A stretch of 64,000 bases of DNA. It comes from Vesta saturnalis. Taxonomy: Eukaryota > Arthropoda > Insecta > Coleoptera > Lampyridae. The notes under the pieces are model-generated. The model was not told the DNA's origin and did not search any database. It worked only from the letters and a program-made list of their open reading frames with translations. The stretch spans positions 4,613,222-4,677,221 of the forward strand of contig JARFJB010000821.1 of the NCBI GenBank assembly GCA_036346205.1, read 5' to 3'. A program made the translations under genes and the position numbers. Positions 35,421-46,698 of the stretch are shown in pieces (the stretch's first letter is position 1; every line of letters begins with the position of its first letter).

Positions 35421-36779
35421 TGCCTAAGATTTGAAACTGGCCGACAAAATTCTTATCATTGACTAAAGAATTAACTAAATTTCAATATACATACGAGATT
35501 AATTTTCTATCTTTTGTTCCATTGTTGATTGCTTATCACTATAGTCATTAGAGTAACAAAAGAACATACCTTTTAAATAGTATTCAACAAATATTGAAAG
35601 ATTATCCATTTCTTAAAATTTGCATAATTAGGTACTTTCAACAAGTTTAATCTATTTTAATGCATTGTAGTACAATTGAAGAATGTACTAGAAAAGTTCT
35701 ATGACTCATCTGTTTTCTTATCTTTGATTGTTTTCTTATTATTAGATTGCCGACAGTTCTACACAGTCGTGCAAATTTTATTGTTATCAGCTTTTCAACT
35801 CGAAATCAAAGTGCGTTATCACTACAATTAGTTCTTCGCAATTTTAAAATTAGTTAAACATTCAAAAATAATTATTCACATTTTTTGTGTAAATCCACCT
35901 TTACCTTTCTAAGCGTAGTATAGAATTGGAAATATTACAATTTCACTTAGGTACCGCACAGAATTTTTGTTAGTAAAGACGTTTATTGTGATGCCGCCGT
36001 AGTTACTACAAATGTAGCGCAACTAAAAACGCAAAAATCTTTTTAAGAATGGCATGAGAAAGAAGCGTATACCAGTTCCAAAATCTCTTTGTAGTGTACG
36101 TTTTAAAGAATTTTGTATGAAACACTTGAAAATGGAAACGATAGACCATATTTTAATTGCCTAACTCCATAGGAAAATTAATCAACACATAAGATTTACT
36201 GTTTCAAAATTTAGTTTTTAAAATTTATTGTTTTGGAACCTCAAACCATTTACCAGTAATATGCATTCCTATATTTATTAACCACCAGTTTTTTATAAAG
36301 ACATTTGGACAGTACGATAAAAAAATGTATCTGATTTTTTCTCCGTGGATTTAAAAATCATACAAATACATTGCTGAAATTTTGATTTGCAACCTATCAG
36401 AGCGAAACAATCATGGACCTCCTACCAACAAAATTTCTGGATTTAATCCTTTTACAAGACGCACATTAACCGAGAGATATTTTGAGGCTTAATTACCAAG
36501 TATACTATAAATATTAATAAAACATTGTATTGTCCTTTTCACAATTTTTATATTTGCCGCGGCTAAACTGCAATCGGTCTTTAGATTAGAAACTAAAGAG
36601 GGGTGGGTTCGTCGGAATATTTAAACTTTAGCTCTACACTGTCCACATCAAATAATGATAGCAAAACGGTTTAAAAATACATTATCCTATTCATACAGTT
36701 CTAATATATTCACACTTAAACTAAATACACCTTGTTAACAACTAACATAAACGTAAAGAATGAGAAAACAATTTGACTT
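35421..36779. other. Unassigned AT-rich stretch of the core
   Basis: No recognised gene, repeat array or RNA. Confidence 0.3.
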
Positions 36780-38560
36780 TAAGATTTAGACGGCGTCGGG
36801 GCATCCACTGGTTTGGACGGCGGATTTGGATGTCCTACTTCCTTCCACTCACTCGATACGACGGCTTATTGTTGTCGAAGTCGTTTCTGTAAATAAATAT
36901 TAATACTCCTAGTTACACTCAATGAGGAACGTAATATTTAAATGATTAATAACGTTGCGTTTAATTAATTATTTATGCTGGATACGGCCCTGTCTACAAC
37001 AGAAAAGAATTTATAAACAAACTACTGGTTTAATTTACAACGGGGTTGCGCGAATCTAGGTCACTGGTGAAAATCGATATCCGAGTTCACGGTTGTACGC
37101 AGGACGAGCGTTCACCGGTCTACTTGCTTGCTTCTCTTTACCTTCAGTAATTTCTGGAAGACGGACAGGCGCTATGCTTCGTGAAGCAATTTACCTTCGC
37201 GATCTATTACGTTCGATAACATGAATTATCTTTAGAGGTTTTCTTTCGCATTAAATTTAGACTGGGCGGATTATACGAGTTTGGTTGTATAATTTATATA
37301 TTTGCGCGTTATCTTCTGGGATGTAATTTTATGGTGGTGATTTCTTTTATGCAAATGAACGAAATCTCACGTAGATACAAACGAACGTTACCTATTTGTA
37401 TACGCACAAAACACGTATTTATTAAAGGCGGTTTTATACTTGCGGAATAAGCTGGTGGAAAACAATTAATTGATTGCTTTCTTGAAATTCAATTACTAAG
37501 CGCGTGGTTATCGATGTACGGTTTTCTTCTACTACAGGTCTTTGACGGATACTCTACGTTTAATTCGTTTGTGATTACAGGCACTTCGGTCTTCGCCAGC
37601 GAGCTGGTGAATGCAGGTGTTTAGAATGTAAGTGAGTAAATGATAAGAGCTGCAGGTCTATACAGTCCTACTTAGCTCCCGTCGTCAGGTATCTGGCAGA
37701 GTGGTGTGTGTTTGTACTCCCGACTGCTCCGGGGTGACCCGTCGCTCTGGGGTTTTGTGGGTGTTATGCTGTGTATACTCCCGACTGCTTCGTTAGCCCG
37801 TTGCTGTCTGGGGGTTTTTTGTGTCTTTACTGACTGCTCCGGGTGACCCGTCGCCTCTGGGGGTTTTGTGTGTGTGTACTGAATTATTCTACAGACTTAC
37901 GTGTTGGTAATCACAAAGATCGAGGATCCTATTTATTACAAAGGTTCGCGGTGCGCGTTTGCACAGAGCTAAACTCGCGGTGGATATCACTAGGTCTGCG
38001 GCGATTTACTTTAACAACCGCCACGTACAGGTTTTCTGGAACCGGAGTTAGTCTAACGGACTAACTAATACAGGAGCTGGTAAAACCAACTAATAATTCT
38101 CGGCGGCGGGATGCGTTCACGTGGCGCGACGGAACTCTTCTACTACTGCTACTGGTCTGGTCGGCTACGGCTACTATAATTAATTCTTCTGATCTACAGA
38201 TACAGATAGATAGAGATCTTCGGATACGGAACTTTTCTTAATCATTCCAAAGGTGCGCGGCGCGGTTCTTATAGGGGACTCTCGGTAGGCGGTGGTGGCT
38301 TCCGTTTGGGGAATCCTTTCTGTAATTGGCGGAGATTACTGACGTATAAAACATTCGATGTTTTATGAAATCTACGTTGGAGGAAACAAATTAATTTTCG
38401 TTGTGCAATCAAACGAAATAAGAAATATTACGTTGGACCGGAGTAATACGGAATACTAAGAAATATTAGATCAAGTCTTGCAGGTGTTTGAATACTAACA
38501 AATCTTACATCATTTCTTTTACGAGGGCTGATTGTTAAATAATTAATTAAAAAATTGAGT
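36780..38560. other. GC-richer unassigned block
   Basis: Base composition is visibly higher in GC than the surroundings. Minus-strand open fragments look protein-like, for example 37056-37190 (RSIAPVRLPEITEGKEKQAS onward) and a piece at about 36835-36890 (NDFDNNKPSYRVSGRK) preceded by a TTTATTTACAG acceptor-like site, but I recognise no family. It could be the non-coding part of a large retroelement or captured host sequence. A three-unit minisatellite lies inside it. Confidence 0.3.
37700..37876 (+). repeat. Minisatellite, three units of about 57-63 bp
   Basis: Each unit contains the core CGACTGCTCCGGGGTGACCC (or a variant), then CGTCGCTCTGGGGGTTTTG followed by a GT-rich spacer. The middle unit is the most diverged. 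Confidence 0.8.
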
Positions 38561-38700
38561 AGTAATGAATTGCGGTTCGTTACAACCTATATCGAAAGTT
38601 TAGTTATCAGTGAGAATCGTGCACGTTCGATAAGTTACTGTTCACCGTACGCTCGCGTTTAGTGAATTTTAAAGCTTAAAAGCATTCTAGTTTATGTAAA

Positions 38701-41658
38701 TGTCTTCAAGATCAGCAAAATGTTACGAAGAGCTTTACACAAGACAGGAATTTGAATTAAATCAGATTTCTGTAACTGAATCGAGGCCAGGTAACATATT
38801 TCTCGCATCTTTCTTCAAAAGTTCTAAGTTATTACTTTTAAAATCAAGTTTTTGAATTTTTAATTTGTAGGTGGTTCTGAAGATGCTATGAATGATGATA
38901 GTAACAGAAATCATATCGGCAATCCATTGGATGATGACGTGACTTTAGGTAAGTTAAAAAAGTCAAACCATGTTCAAACTTAATGTCGGTTAGGATTAAT
39001 TCCAAATCTGCCTAGCCGTTAGGTAGTTTACTGCTTGGATAGTTCACTTCTAATACTACTATATTATTACTAGTCGCTAACCATTTTATATTACAAGATT
39101 TTAGCGACTAGTTGGACAATTAATTAGTATTATAGACATTAATCTTTGGCGTTTGTAGATTCTTTTGAGGACGACGGATGTGATGACCCTACCTTTGAAT
39201 ATTCAAAGTCGCTCACATCTGAATCCTCTGGACTGGACTTAACTGTTTCCAAGGTTATAAATGCCAGTAGGATAAACAAGAATAAGACATACAAAAACCT
39301 ACTGTATTTACTGTGAATCTTTTATAGTGTCAAGACATTTTTCAAGGCACTTAATACATGCGTCTTAAGGAAAAGACGTAGTACATGTACTAGGAAATAA
39401 CACAGGTGAGTTAATTAGCAACTGTTTCTTATAAGATATCGTTACTAGCAGCTATAAACTGCATACAAAATTGAATCCATGTTTAAATTTATGATTCTTT
39501 GTTCACAGTCTCAAAAGAAAGAAGGCGAATGATCAGTATCATTCGTAACAAATGCAATTTAGCTTAAAGAGAAGAACTGGAAAAATTATTGCCAAAAAGT
39601 TAACAAAGGAGTTTGCAAATACTGAAGACCACCAAGCAGCGTATACCTCTTGTCCACATTGCAAAGAATTTTTTAAAACAATGTACGTAGTGCGCCACAG
39701 CAAAAACTGTTTGGAAGTTCGTGGAACAGTATGCAATTCAAGAGTTGAGTCATTTGTTTTATCACTTGACTCCACTTACCAAGCGTATCTGAAGAGCAAA
39801 CCTCTACGTTCCCAACTTGTTCAACAAATGAGGTAAATCTAATGAGATAAATCTATTTTAAAAAATGTTAAAATTTACACCTAATATTGATAGAAATTGC
39901 GTGTTTTGTATTAATTACTAAATACCTTATTAGGATGGACGATATCGGTAAAGCGGCTGTCTGATCCTATTATCCTTGAATACAGTATGCGTCTATTACA
40001 AACTGCACAAAATACTAGGAAACGTATGCCATATGCGAGGAATAAAATGAGGAATGTTCTCGTTTATTGTTAAAAATGAAAGAAACTTACCCCAGAAACA
40101 GGACTCCATTACTACAATTATTGGTATGTATCTTCTCTCTGCTGTTGCCGTACATCATTTTTAATCATTTACTATGTCGGGTTGACAGTTTTGTATCAGA
40201 GCTGTTAAATTAGGAAATCTTAGCTAGATAAAAATATTAAATAAATTGCATTACAGATATTTAAAACCAGAGTATATTGGCCACTTGGTAGCATCGGTAA
40301 AATCAGTAAGCTAGTTTTCTGAAGAGAAACGGTTATTTGCGCTCCTCATATGCACTCCATCAAGGGAAAACCTTAAAAGATCTCATAGATAGTGTACCTT
40401 TTTTCTAAAAAGATGCAATTATTTACGAAGATTCTCTTAAAATGCTCAACAAATCTTGCATGATTTAAAAGTATTACGCCAGATTATTGACACGAATTGG
40501 GTACGAGAACTAGGTAGTCTTGCCCTGAAAGACTTAACTATAAAAAATCCGTAACGTATCGAAAAGTTACTGCCTCTGATAGAGGATATTGTGAAATTAC
40601 GGGCACATTGTTTGAAAAAGGAATCACTGCAATTTCTGTTCTAAACACACAGACAAGCATCATGGAATACACAATTCTTACAGATGTTACATTTTATTGA
40701 TAATGGTGCATAACAGAAAACGTGTGGGTGACATACAGTTTATAGAATTTGCGGATATGGCTCAACAATCTAGTAGAGAACAAGATAATGAACTAATGCG
40801 TTCTTTAAGTAAAACAGAAGTACTTTTAACAAAGTATTATAAAAAAGTACATACAATTGGGAAAGGTTCTAAGGAACGTTTAGTGTTAATACCCCGCGAT
40901 GTCCAAGGTTTTGTTGATATCCTTATAACAGAGCGAATCAAGTACATAGATTTACAAAACACAGAAATTGGCCAGCTGGCGTCCTTTATGGGTCACACCG
41001 ATAAAACCCACAAGCAGTTCTATCGGCTACCAAAAGATGTGACGATGGTCACAAACGTGTCTAGAATTTTACTGAAATTAGAAAAGGGTGAAATTTTAGA
41101 CTGTAAAGGCAAAAACTTGAAAGAAATCAATGTTGATGAAACTGCCATTTCGGATTCCTCGGAAGAGGAAGAAGATGAAGGAAATGAGAATCAAGATCAG
41201 AATAGCAAGTACCGCGTTACTGTTAGCTCAAAAGGTATGTTTGATTTATGTATAGAAATACTTTTCTACTCCTCCATATATCTAATCGTTTGTTATAATT
41301 TTGTTGTGTAGAGATCCATAAAATCCAAGGCAAGGATACTGGTTCACCTTCTAGTAAAGGAATTTATTCTGAAGAAACTGCGACTGATCTGGATGGAAAT
41401 ACGATGCAACATGAATTCAGTAAAATAGTAGCACCAGGTACTTCAAAAGTACAAAATAAAATAATTACAAAGAAGTGATGGACAGATGTAGAAATTTCGA
41501 TGATAAAAAAACATTTTGGTCCTTTTTTACCGCCGGATTCATCATATCCAAATACGAATGAAATGAAACAGTTGTTAGAAAAGTTTTGAAAAAACAGAAC
41601 TGTTGCTCAATTAAAAAGGAAAGTTCAACATTTAAAAAAAAATAAGCCGATGACTTAA
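38701..41658 (+). pseudogene. Crypton-like tyrosine recombinase, multi-exon, with zinc fingers and SANT-like tail
   Basis: Exon-like pieces: 38701-38791 (MSSRSAKCYEELYTRQEFEL), 38878-38949, and 39157 onward (acidic EDDGCDDPTFEYS). After a frameshift comes a C2H2-like finger (YCIYCESFIVSRHFSRHLIH, 39300-39359), then KERRRMISIIRNK, a CCHC finger (CPHCKEFF..RHSKNC, 39651-39710), DPIILEYSMRLLQTAQ, LKVLRQIIDTNWVRELGSLA, and finally the recombinase end at 40697-41311: box I NRKRVGDIQ, KGSKERLVLI, then directly FMGHTDKTHKQFYRLP with the presumed nucleophile Tyr. The segment that should hold the HxxR box is missing, as if about 60 residues were deleted near position 83 of that ORF. A SANT-like C-terminus (WTDVEISMIKKHFGPF) follows with two stops. 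Family resemblance is clear; activity is excluded. Confidence 0.75.
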
Positions 41659-41670
41659 TTTTTTAGTGAT

Positions 41671-42198
41671 AAGAATTTTATATAATAGTAATTTCCTGGT
41701 CGCACAGTTGAATTTACTGATCGGAAATATTGATAAATTACCACAAGTTGTGATTAGAAGATTTCTTTATTTTACGAACATTTCGGGAAAATTAATTGCA
41801 ATTACTATTATACTAATAATTAATCAATTATTATTATAATAATATAATAATTGCAATTAATGTTCCAGAAACGTACGTAAAATAAAAAATCTTTTAATCT
41901 TCTGTGGTAATTTATCAACACTTCCGATCAGAAAATTGAACTGTGCGACCATGAAATTACTATTATATAAAATTCTTAAATGTTGATAAATTACCACAGA
42001 AGTTGTGATTAAAGATTTTTTATTTACGTACGTTTCGGGAGTATTAATTGTATTATGTATAATAATTATTATATTTGCAATTAATATTCCGAAACGTGCA
42101 TAAAATAAAGGAATCTTTTAATCATAACTTTGTGATAATTTATCAACATTTATGATCAATAAATTGAACTGTGCGACCATGAAATTATTATTATTTAA
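41671..42198. repeat. Compound hairpin: 307-bp palindrome plus a second overlapping-type unit
   Basis: 41671-41977 is a palindrome whose ends are AAGAATTTTATATAATAGTA and its complement. Its inner modules (TGATAAATTACCACA, ACGTTTCGGGA, GAACTGTGCGACCATGAAAT) are repeated at 41978-42151 as a second hairpin, followed by one more copy of the outer module to 42198. The order is a-b-c-c'-b'-a' then b-c-c'-b'-a'. Confidence 0.8.
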
Positions 42199-42769
42199 AT
42201 GAAACCTTAACCCTAATAGATAAAAATGTTGTATTATTGACTGTATTTGAGTGTGTTCATGTTTGAACATAATAAACAGTTTAGCATTTTGATACTTTTT
42301 ATGATTTAATAGTAAGTAGCAACGGCAATAAATCAATTATTCAGTATTATCAATCTTGTCTGTCTCCTTATTACGAGCTGAAATAAGACTGCTTCTTGTG
42401 AAATCGACTGCCGTTTTCGTGGCTTTATTACAAATTTTTTGGTGAAAATTCATAAATTATTGATTTAATTATAAGTGCTAGATATTCAAAATCTCACGCG
42501 AATGACCATAAAATTGGTAAACTGCTGAAAATGCATAATTTATTTATTAACAATGTTTAATTTTTTTCAACCTGCAAAATTATCAAAAAAAGTGCACGTT
42601 TAAATAAATTCTTTATAATAACGGGAAAAAGTTATCGAACATTTTACAAAAGCATAAAATCTGTTTTAGGATTTCTGCAAACGCATGTGTTAAATAACCC
42701 CGTTATCTGCCTACCTGCGCAAAAGTTGTTTGTGACGTCAGTGCACCACAGACCCCCACGAAATTGGTA
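42199..42769. other. Unassigned stretch before the right core edge
   Basis: AT-rich, no recognised gene. The only GC-richer part, around 42700-42760, shows no motif. Confidence 0.3.
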
Positions 42770-42895
42770 TATACCAGGTGCCGGATCGCATATACACGTT
42801 TTTCTATATACTGGTGCTTAAACGTAACTTTATCTATACAAAATTCCGGGTGCCACTTCGACGATTAGTTTCACGGTGCCAGAAGAACCGATTAT

Positions 42896-42897
<2 letters not shown>
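42770..42897. repeat. GGTGCC motif cluster, right edge of the core
   Basis: CAGGTGCCGG, CTGGTGCTTA, GGGTGCCACTTCG and CGGTGCCAGAAG lie within 120 bp, directly against the (TA)n tract. They are the orientation partner of the TGGCACC cluster at 31095-31245. Confidence 0.55.
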
Positions 42898-42986
<89 letters not shown>

Positions 42987-42990
42987 ATAT
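42898..42990. repeat. (TA)n tract at inner end of the right arm
   Basis: About 45 TA units with one phase break near 42975. Confidence 0.95.
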
Positions 42991-45412
42991 AATTAATTCT
43001 AACATTCTTTATATACTTAGCTAATTAAATTATTTACGCAAAGTGGGGTTAAGAAACTCGACGGGAAATCAAAATCTTAAAAAACAATATTTTCTTATTC
43101 TGAAATGTTTTAAATTAACACAAAAGACTAAGTAGTTAACATCTGGAAGCTACGCAGCAATAAATATAAATTTATTCCGGGAAGAACACAATAAGGGATT
43201 GAACAACAATGATGGTGATCGACGAGGGCAGTGACGCTTTATTTTCTATGAAACGAATTGGTTTACTAGGTCACACTCCTTTCTCGACTTTATTTAAGAA
43301 TATAATGCTATGTTTACGGAGTTTTGATTTAACTTCTGAACTTGCTGTAATTATTAAAATTACGCAAAATGAATACAATATAAAATATCAAGACTATTAT
43401 ACACAACTTAAACAAAAGGGGAAATATTGGTGGTTTTGTCCACCACTTATAAGAAGTGAGATTAAGTTTTATTTAAAATTACGATTTATTTTTCTCGCTT
43501 TAGAAAAAATATAAATGAACGGGAATACACTTTTGAGAATTAGACTGGACAAATGTTTTAAAAATAAAAACCCTGGTGGTGTCTGTTGGCGTTGTTTGTG
43601 GTTGTGGCTAAAATTTTGGCAGTCTAATAGGTACTAAAATACTAATTTTCGGGTTTCATCGAAATCGGTTTAAATTATTGGAATGTATTTATTCCTCCAG
43701 GAAACGGGTTTTAATACTTTATTAAGTATTAAGTATCTGGATGCGAAGCGCAGTAGATTTTTTGTCTACAGAGGTTTGACTATATCTTAGGTACGTGGCG
43801 GCGGGGTAGGTTAATTAATCAAACTGGAATACACCCTTTGGTTAATTACAAAATATGCCAGACTTAACAGGTAGGAACATATCTGGACAGCCATTTCACC
43901 TTGCGGACATCCCCAGAGAAATTCTCAACACTTTTCAGGCGACAACATAAAAGCAAAAAGTAGGATTTTGTGTACTAGGAGGTTTTTGTTCACGCTGGGC
44001 ATTCATCCGAGTAAGTGTATAGTGTACAAGTGTGGTTGTGTTTTACAGACGGGATCGATTAATAATCTGCCAAGGCAGAAAAACGTATTCTAACGGAAAC
44101 TTGCCTGGTGAATATGATCGGGAAAATTTAAAAGTCACGCATAAATGGGTCGGCCGGTACAAATAACTGATTCTGCTTCCAACTAACTCGGAATGCGGAA
44201 AGAAGTTAGGAAATAGAAGTCAATTGAGAAGTAATTAATTTCGCTTCTATTTTAGTATGCTCATGCTTATGTTAGTACCTACTTATTTTAAGTTATTAGT
44301 ACCCTTTTTCGTGGATTGTTTAAGAGTCCTTCTCCTCTTCAGCCCTGGTCAATCTTTTCTTGTTGGGGTTGTGTTGATTTGTGTTGTTGTATTGTTTACA
44401 ATCATGAATTGAGTTTATGATGTTTCTGAAAAAACATTTCGATTTTAATTTTTTTTATTTTATTATGTGATTCGAATGGAGGAAATCGGTAGTTATAGGG
44501 GATCGTAAGGATCTCTCTGGTTGGCATTGATTCGCCAAAAATTCTTCTGTGTATAAAGTTTTGTTGTAATGTTTATAATCTGTTTGTGATGGGTGTGTGT
44601 TGTATCGTAAGATCGTTAGGGTATCTGAAAGGTACCGAGTGTAGTTTATGCGTCTAAGTATTCGCTGTTCACAGGAGGCGATAAAGGAGAGGTTTATGTT
44701 TGTGAATATGGGTGCTCGAAAATCTATAACTAGGTGTATTTTAGTGTTTGGGGTGGCGACTTCTGATTCTACTCCAAAGGGCGCCCTGTAGATTTGCTCC
44801 GTTTCGTATCCTGTTAAGTGTTCTTGGTAAGTGACCTTTTGTTGGAGTGTGAGTCTTTCGTTTTTTAGAGTAAGGAAAATATGACTGTCGGCCAGGTTGG
44901 AAAATGTTGCAGCGGGTACCTTTTGCATGGGTATTGCTTAGTCCGATAAAGTATTGGAGCATTAATATTAACGTTTTAATTTTGGATTAATTAACGTTAC
45001 CGACATTGTATATATTGTAAGTAGATTTTGCTTAAAGTTAAGTTCGATTTGCCAAGTTGGTGTAAGACAAATTTAAGAATTAAGTATTGGTTTCCATCAA
45101 TTACTTAATACCGAGAGGAGATTCTCCTATATCGTTGTGAGTAAGAAAAGGAAGTTCGATCGACCATTTGTGCTGTGTTATAGTAACTACATATTTTTGC
45201 TGCATTTATACGTGTTGGTGATTTTAACAAAATGTTTGTACTCATTTGGACGAATGAATATGCCTGTTGGTATAATTTCAATTAAATAATGCATATTCAC
45301 TCGTAAACTATTTCGGACTGTGTTTTGAATGTTTCATTCTGTTAAGGTCACACAAAATTAGGTACTGACAGATTTGTAAAATTTCGATGTTCGACAATTT
45401 CTTTGTTATTGT
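42991..45412 (-). repeat. Right arm of the 17-kb inverted repeat
   Basis: Inverse of 28262-30961. The outermost match is near CTAATTTTGTGTGACCTTAA (45340-45360, minus strand). Confidence 0.9.
44455..44928 (-). CDS. Hypothetical 157-residue ORF in the right arm
   Basis: Open from ATG 44928 (MQKVPAATFSNLADSHIFLT) to a stop at 44455. It contains VIDFRAPIFTNINLSFIASC and RILRRINYTRYLSDTLTILR. Composition is not low-complexity, but I recognise no domain, signal peptide or membrane segment. The mirrored copy in the left arm has two compensating one-base indels and a stop, and the differences between arms include non-synonymous changes (His/Asn, Phe/Ser), which does not suggest strong selection. 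It may be a decayed gene of the arm-bearing element or chance. Confidence 0.3.
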   Translation of the reverse strand: MQKVPAATFSNLADSHIFLTLKNERLTLQQKVTYQEHLTGYETEQIYRAPFGVESEVATPNTKIHLVIDFRAPIFTNINLSFIASCEQRILRRINYTRYLSDTLTILRYNTHPSQTDYKHYNKTLYTEEFLANQCQPERSLRSPITTDFLHSNHIIK

Positions 45413-45488
45413 GAGGTTAATTATAATTTAGGTTATATAAAATAGATAAATCTGGGGTTGTTGGAATCCTGCAAGAATTTCCAAGTTA

Positions 45489-45489
45489 G

Positions 45490-45547
<58 letters not shown>
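45489..45547. repeat. (TA)n tract
   Basis: About 29 TA units. Confidence 0.95.
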
Positions 45548-45550
<3 letters not shown>

Positions 45551-46084
45551 ATAATATTAAATAATATTAAAATAGGCTCCAGTAAAATAATATCACTTCA
45601 AACAAAAATGTAATTAATTTAAAGTTACCTCTAATTGTGCCTTTGACTCCAGTCGGTAAAGTAGATCAGGATCATATGTAATGATTTGTTTAATTCAATT
45701 CTGCTTGATTATTTTCACTCAACCTAAATAATAAAATTACAATGCAATAATAATAAAATGATCTCGAGCGCCAAGTTGTTTTTATTATATTATTATCTCT
45801 AAATAAAAAACTATAAACAATTTTGTTTATTTACAATTTATGTGGGATGATTAAGTAAAAAAGTATTAAAACTATTCTTAAAGTACAAAAAAAATCATTA
45901 GATAAATACCTTCGTTAAGTTCTGTACATAACATTTTATAACCTCTGGTATCACATGAATCGGAAACGGTCAACTAGGTGATGTTATTCTTGCATCACTG
46001 TTGTGCAATTTTGAAATATAATATTACCAGCCGCACCCAAACTGAAATTATCCTTACAATTTCGTCTTAAAATATATTAATTAT

Positions 46085-46162
46085 TTTGAAGTTTTTGTAT
46101 GCAAAAATTGCAAACATACAGTGGAAACGTATGCACGACATAAAATTGATTGCGTATTTTAA
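46085..46162 (+). pseudogene. Isolated CCHC finger like that of the Crypton-like protein
   Basis: The frame FEVFVCKNCKHTVETYARHK continues IDCVF and stops at 46160-46162. Spacing C-x2-C-x9-H-x4-C is close to the second finger of the Crypton-like pseudogene (CPHCKEFFKTMYVVRHSKNC). Too short to be certain. Confidence 0.3.
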
Positions 46163-46617
46163 ATGTAAGCCAAGTAAAATAAAAGTAGCATAATAAAAGA
46201 GGTATTGTAAAAGTGAAGGAAAAAATAAGTGTGAAGATAAAAAATAAGTGTAATCAAGTCCCTGAAAAGAGCAAATGCTTTAATTTTTAATATAACAAGT
46301 TAAAAGATAACTTACCATCTAACCGATGGCACTTTTACACTAAATTTAGGGAAACCCCCCAAAACAACACGCTTCCTGCATCAGCCTTCATCAGGAAGTG
46401 AAAAAAATAGAGACTTTCAGAATAGATCATGTACGTGTGCGTCAAAGGATTTGCGCAAAGAATTAAGTTACGACGCGTTGCGCTGCAGATATGCAAATTA
46501 AGTTGCCTACCTCAATTTATATTTTCAACACTTAAAAAAACTTTTCTTATTTTTCTACTAAATGAATGAAAGATCTTAAATTACGGTATTTTTAATACAA
46601 CACAAAAAAGGGTTGTT

Positions 46618-46620
<3 letters not shown>

Positions 46621-46695
<75 letters not shown>
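46621..46695. repeat. (TA)n tract, left of a mariner
   Basis: About 37 TA units abutting the element at 46696. Confidence 0.95.

Positions 46696-46698
<3 letters not shown>

Larger units (their letters stand above)
45413..46620. other. AT-rich stretch with a (TA)n tract and an isolated zinc-finger-like piece
   Basis: (TA)n occupies 45489-45547. No other repeat is obvious apart from a small hairpin near 46370-46400 (CTTCCTGCATCAGCCTTCATCAGGAAG). The zinc-finger-like piece is listed separately. Confidence 0.4.

Noticed and set aside
43209..43514. 101-codon plus-strand ORF in the right arm
   Set aside because: Its mirror in the left arm is not conserved as an open frame, and composition looks like AT-rich chance coding.
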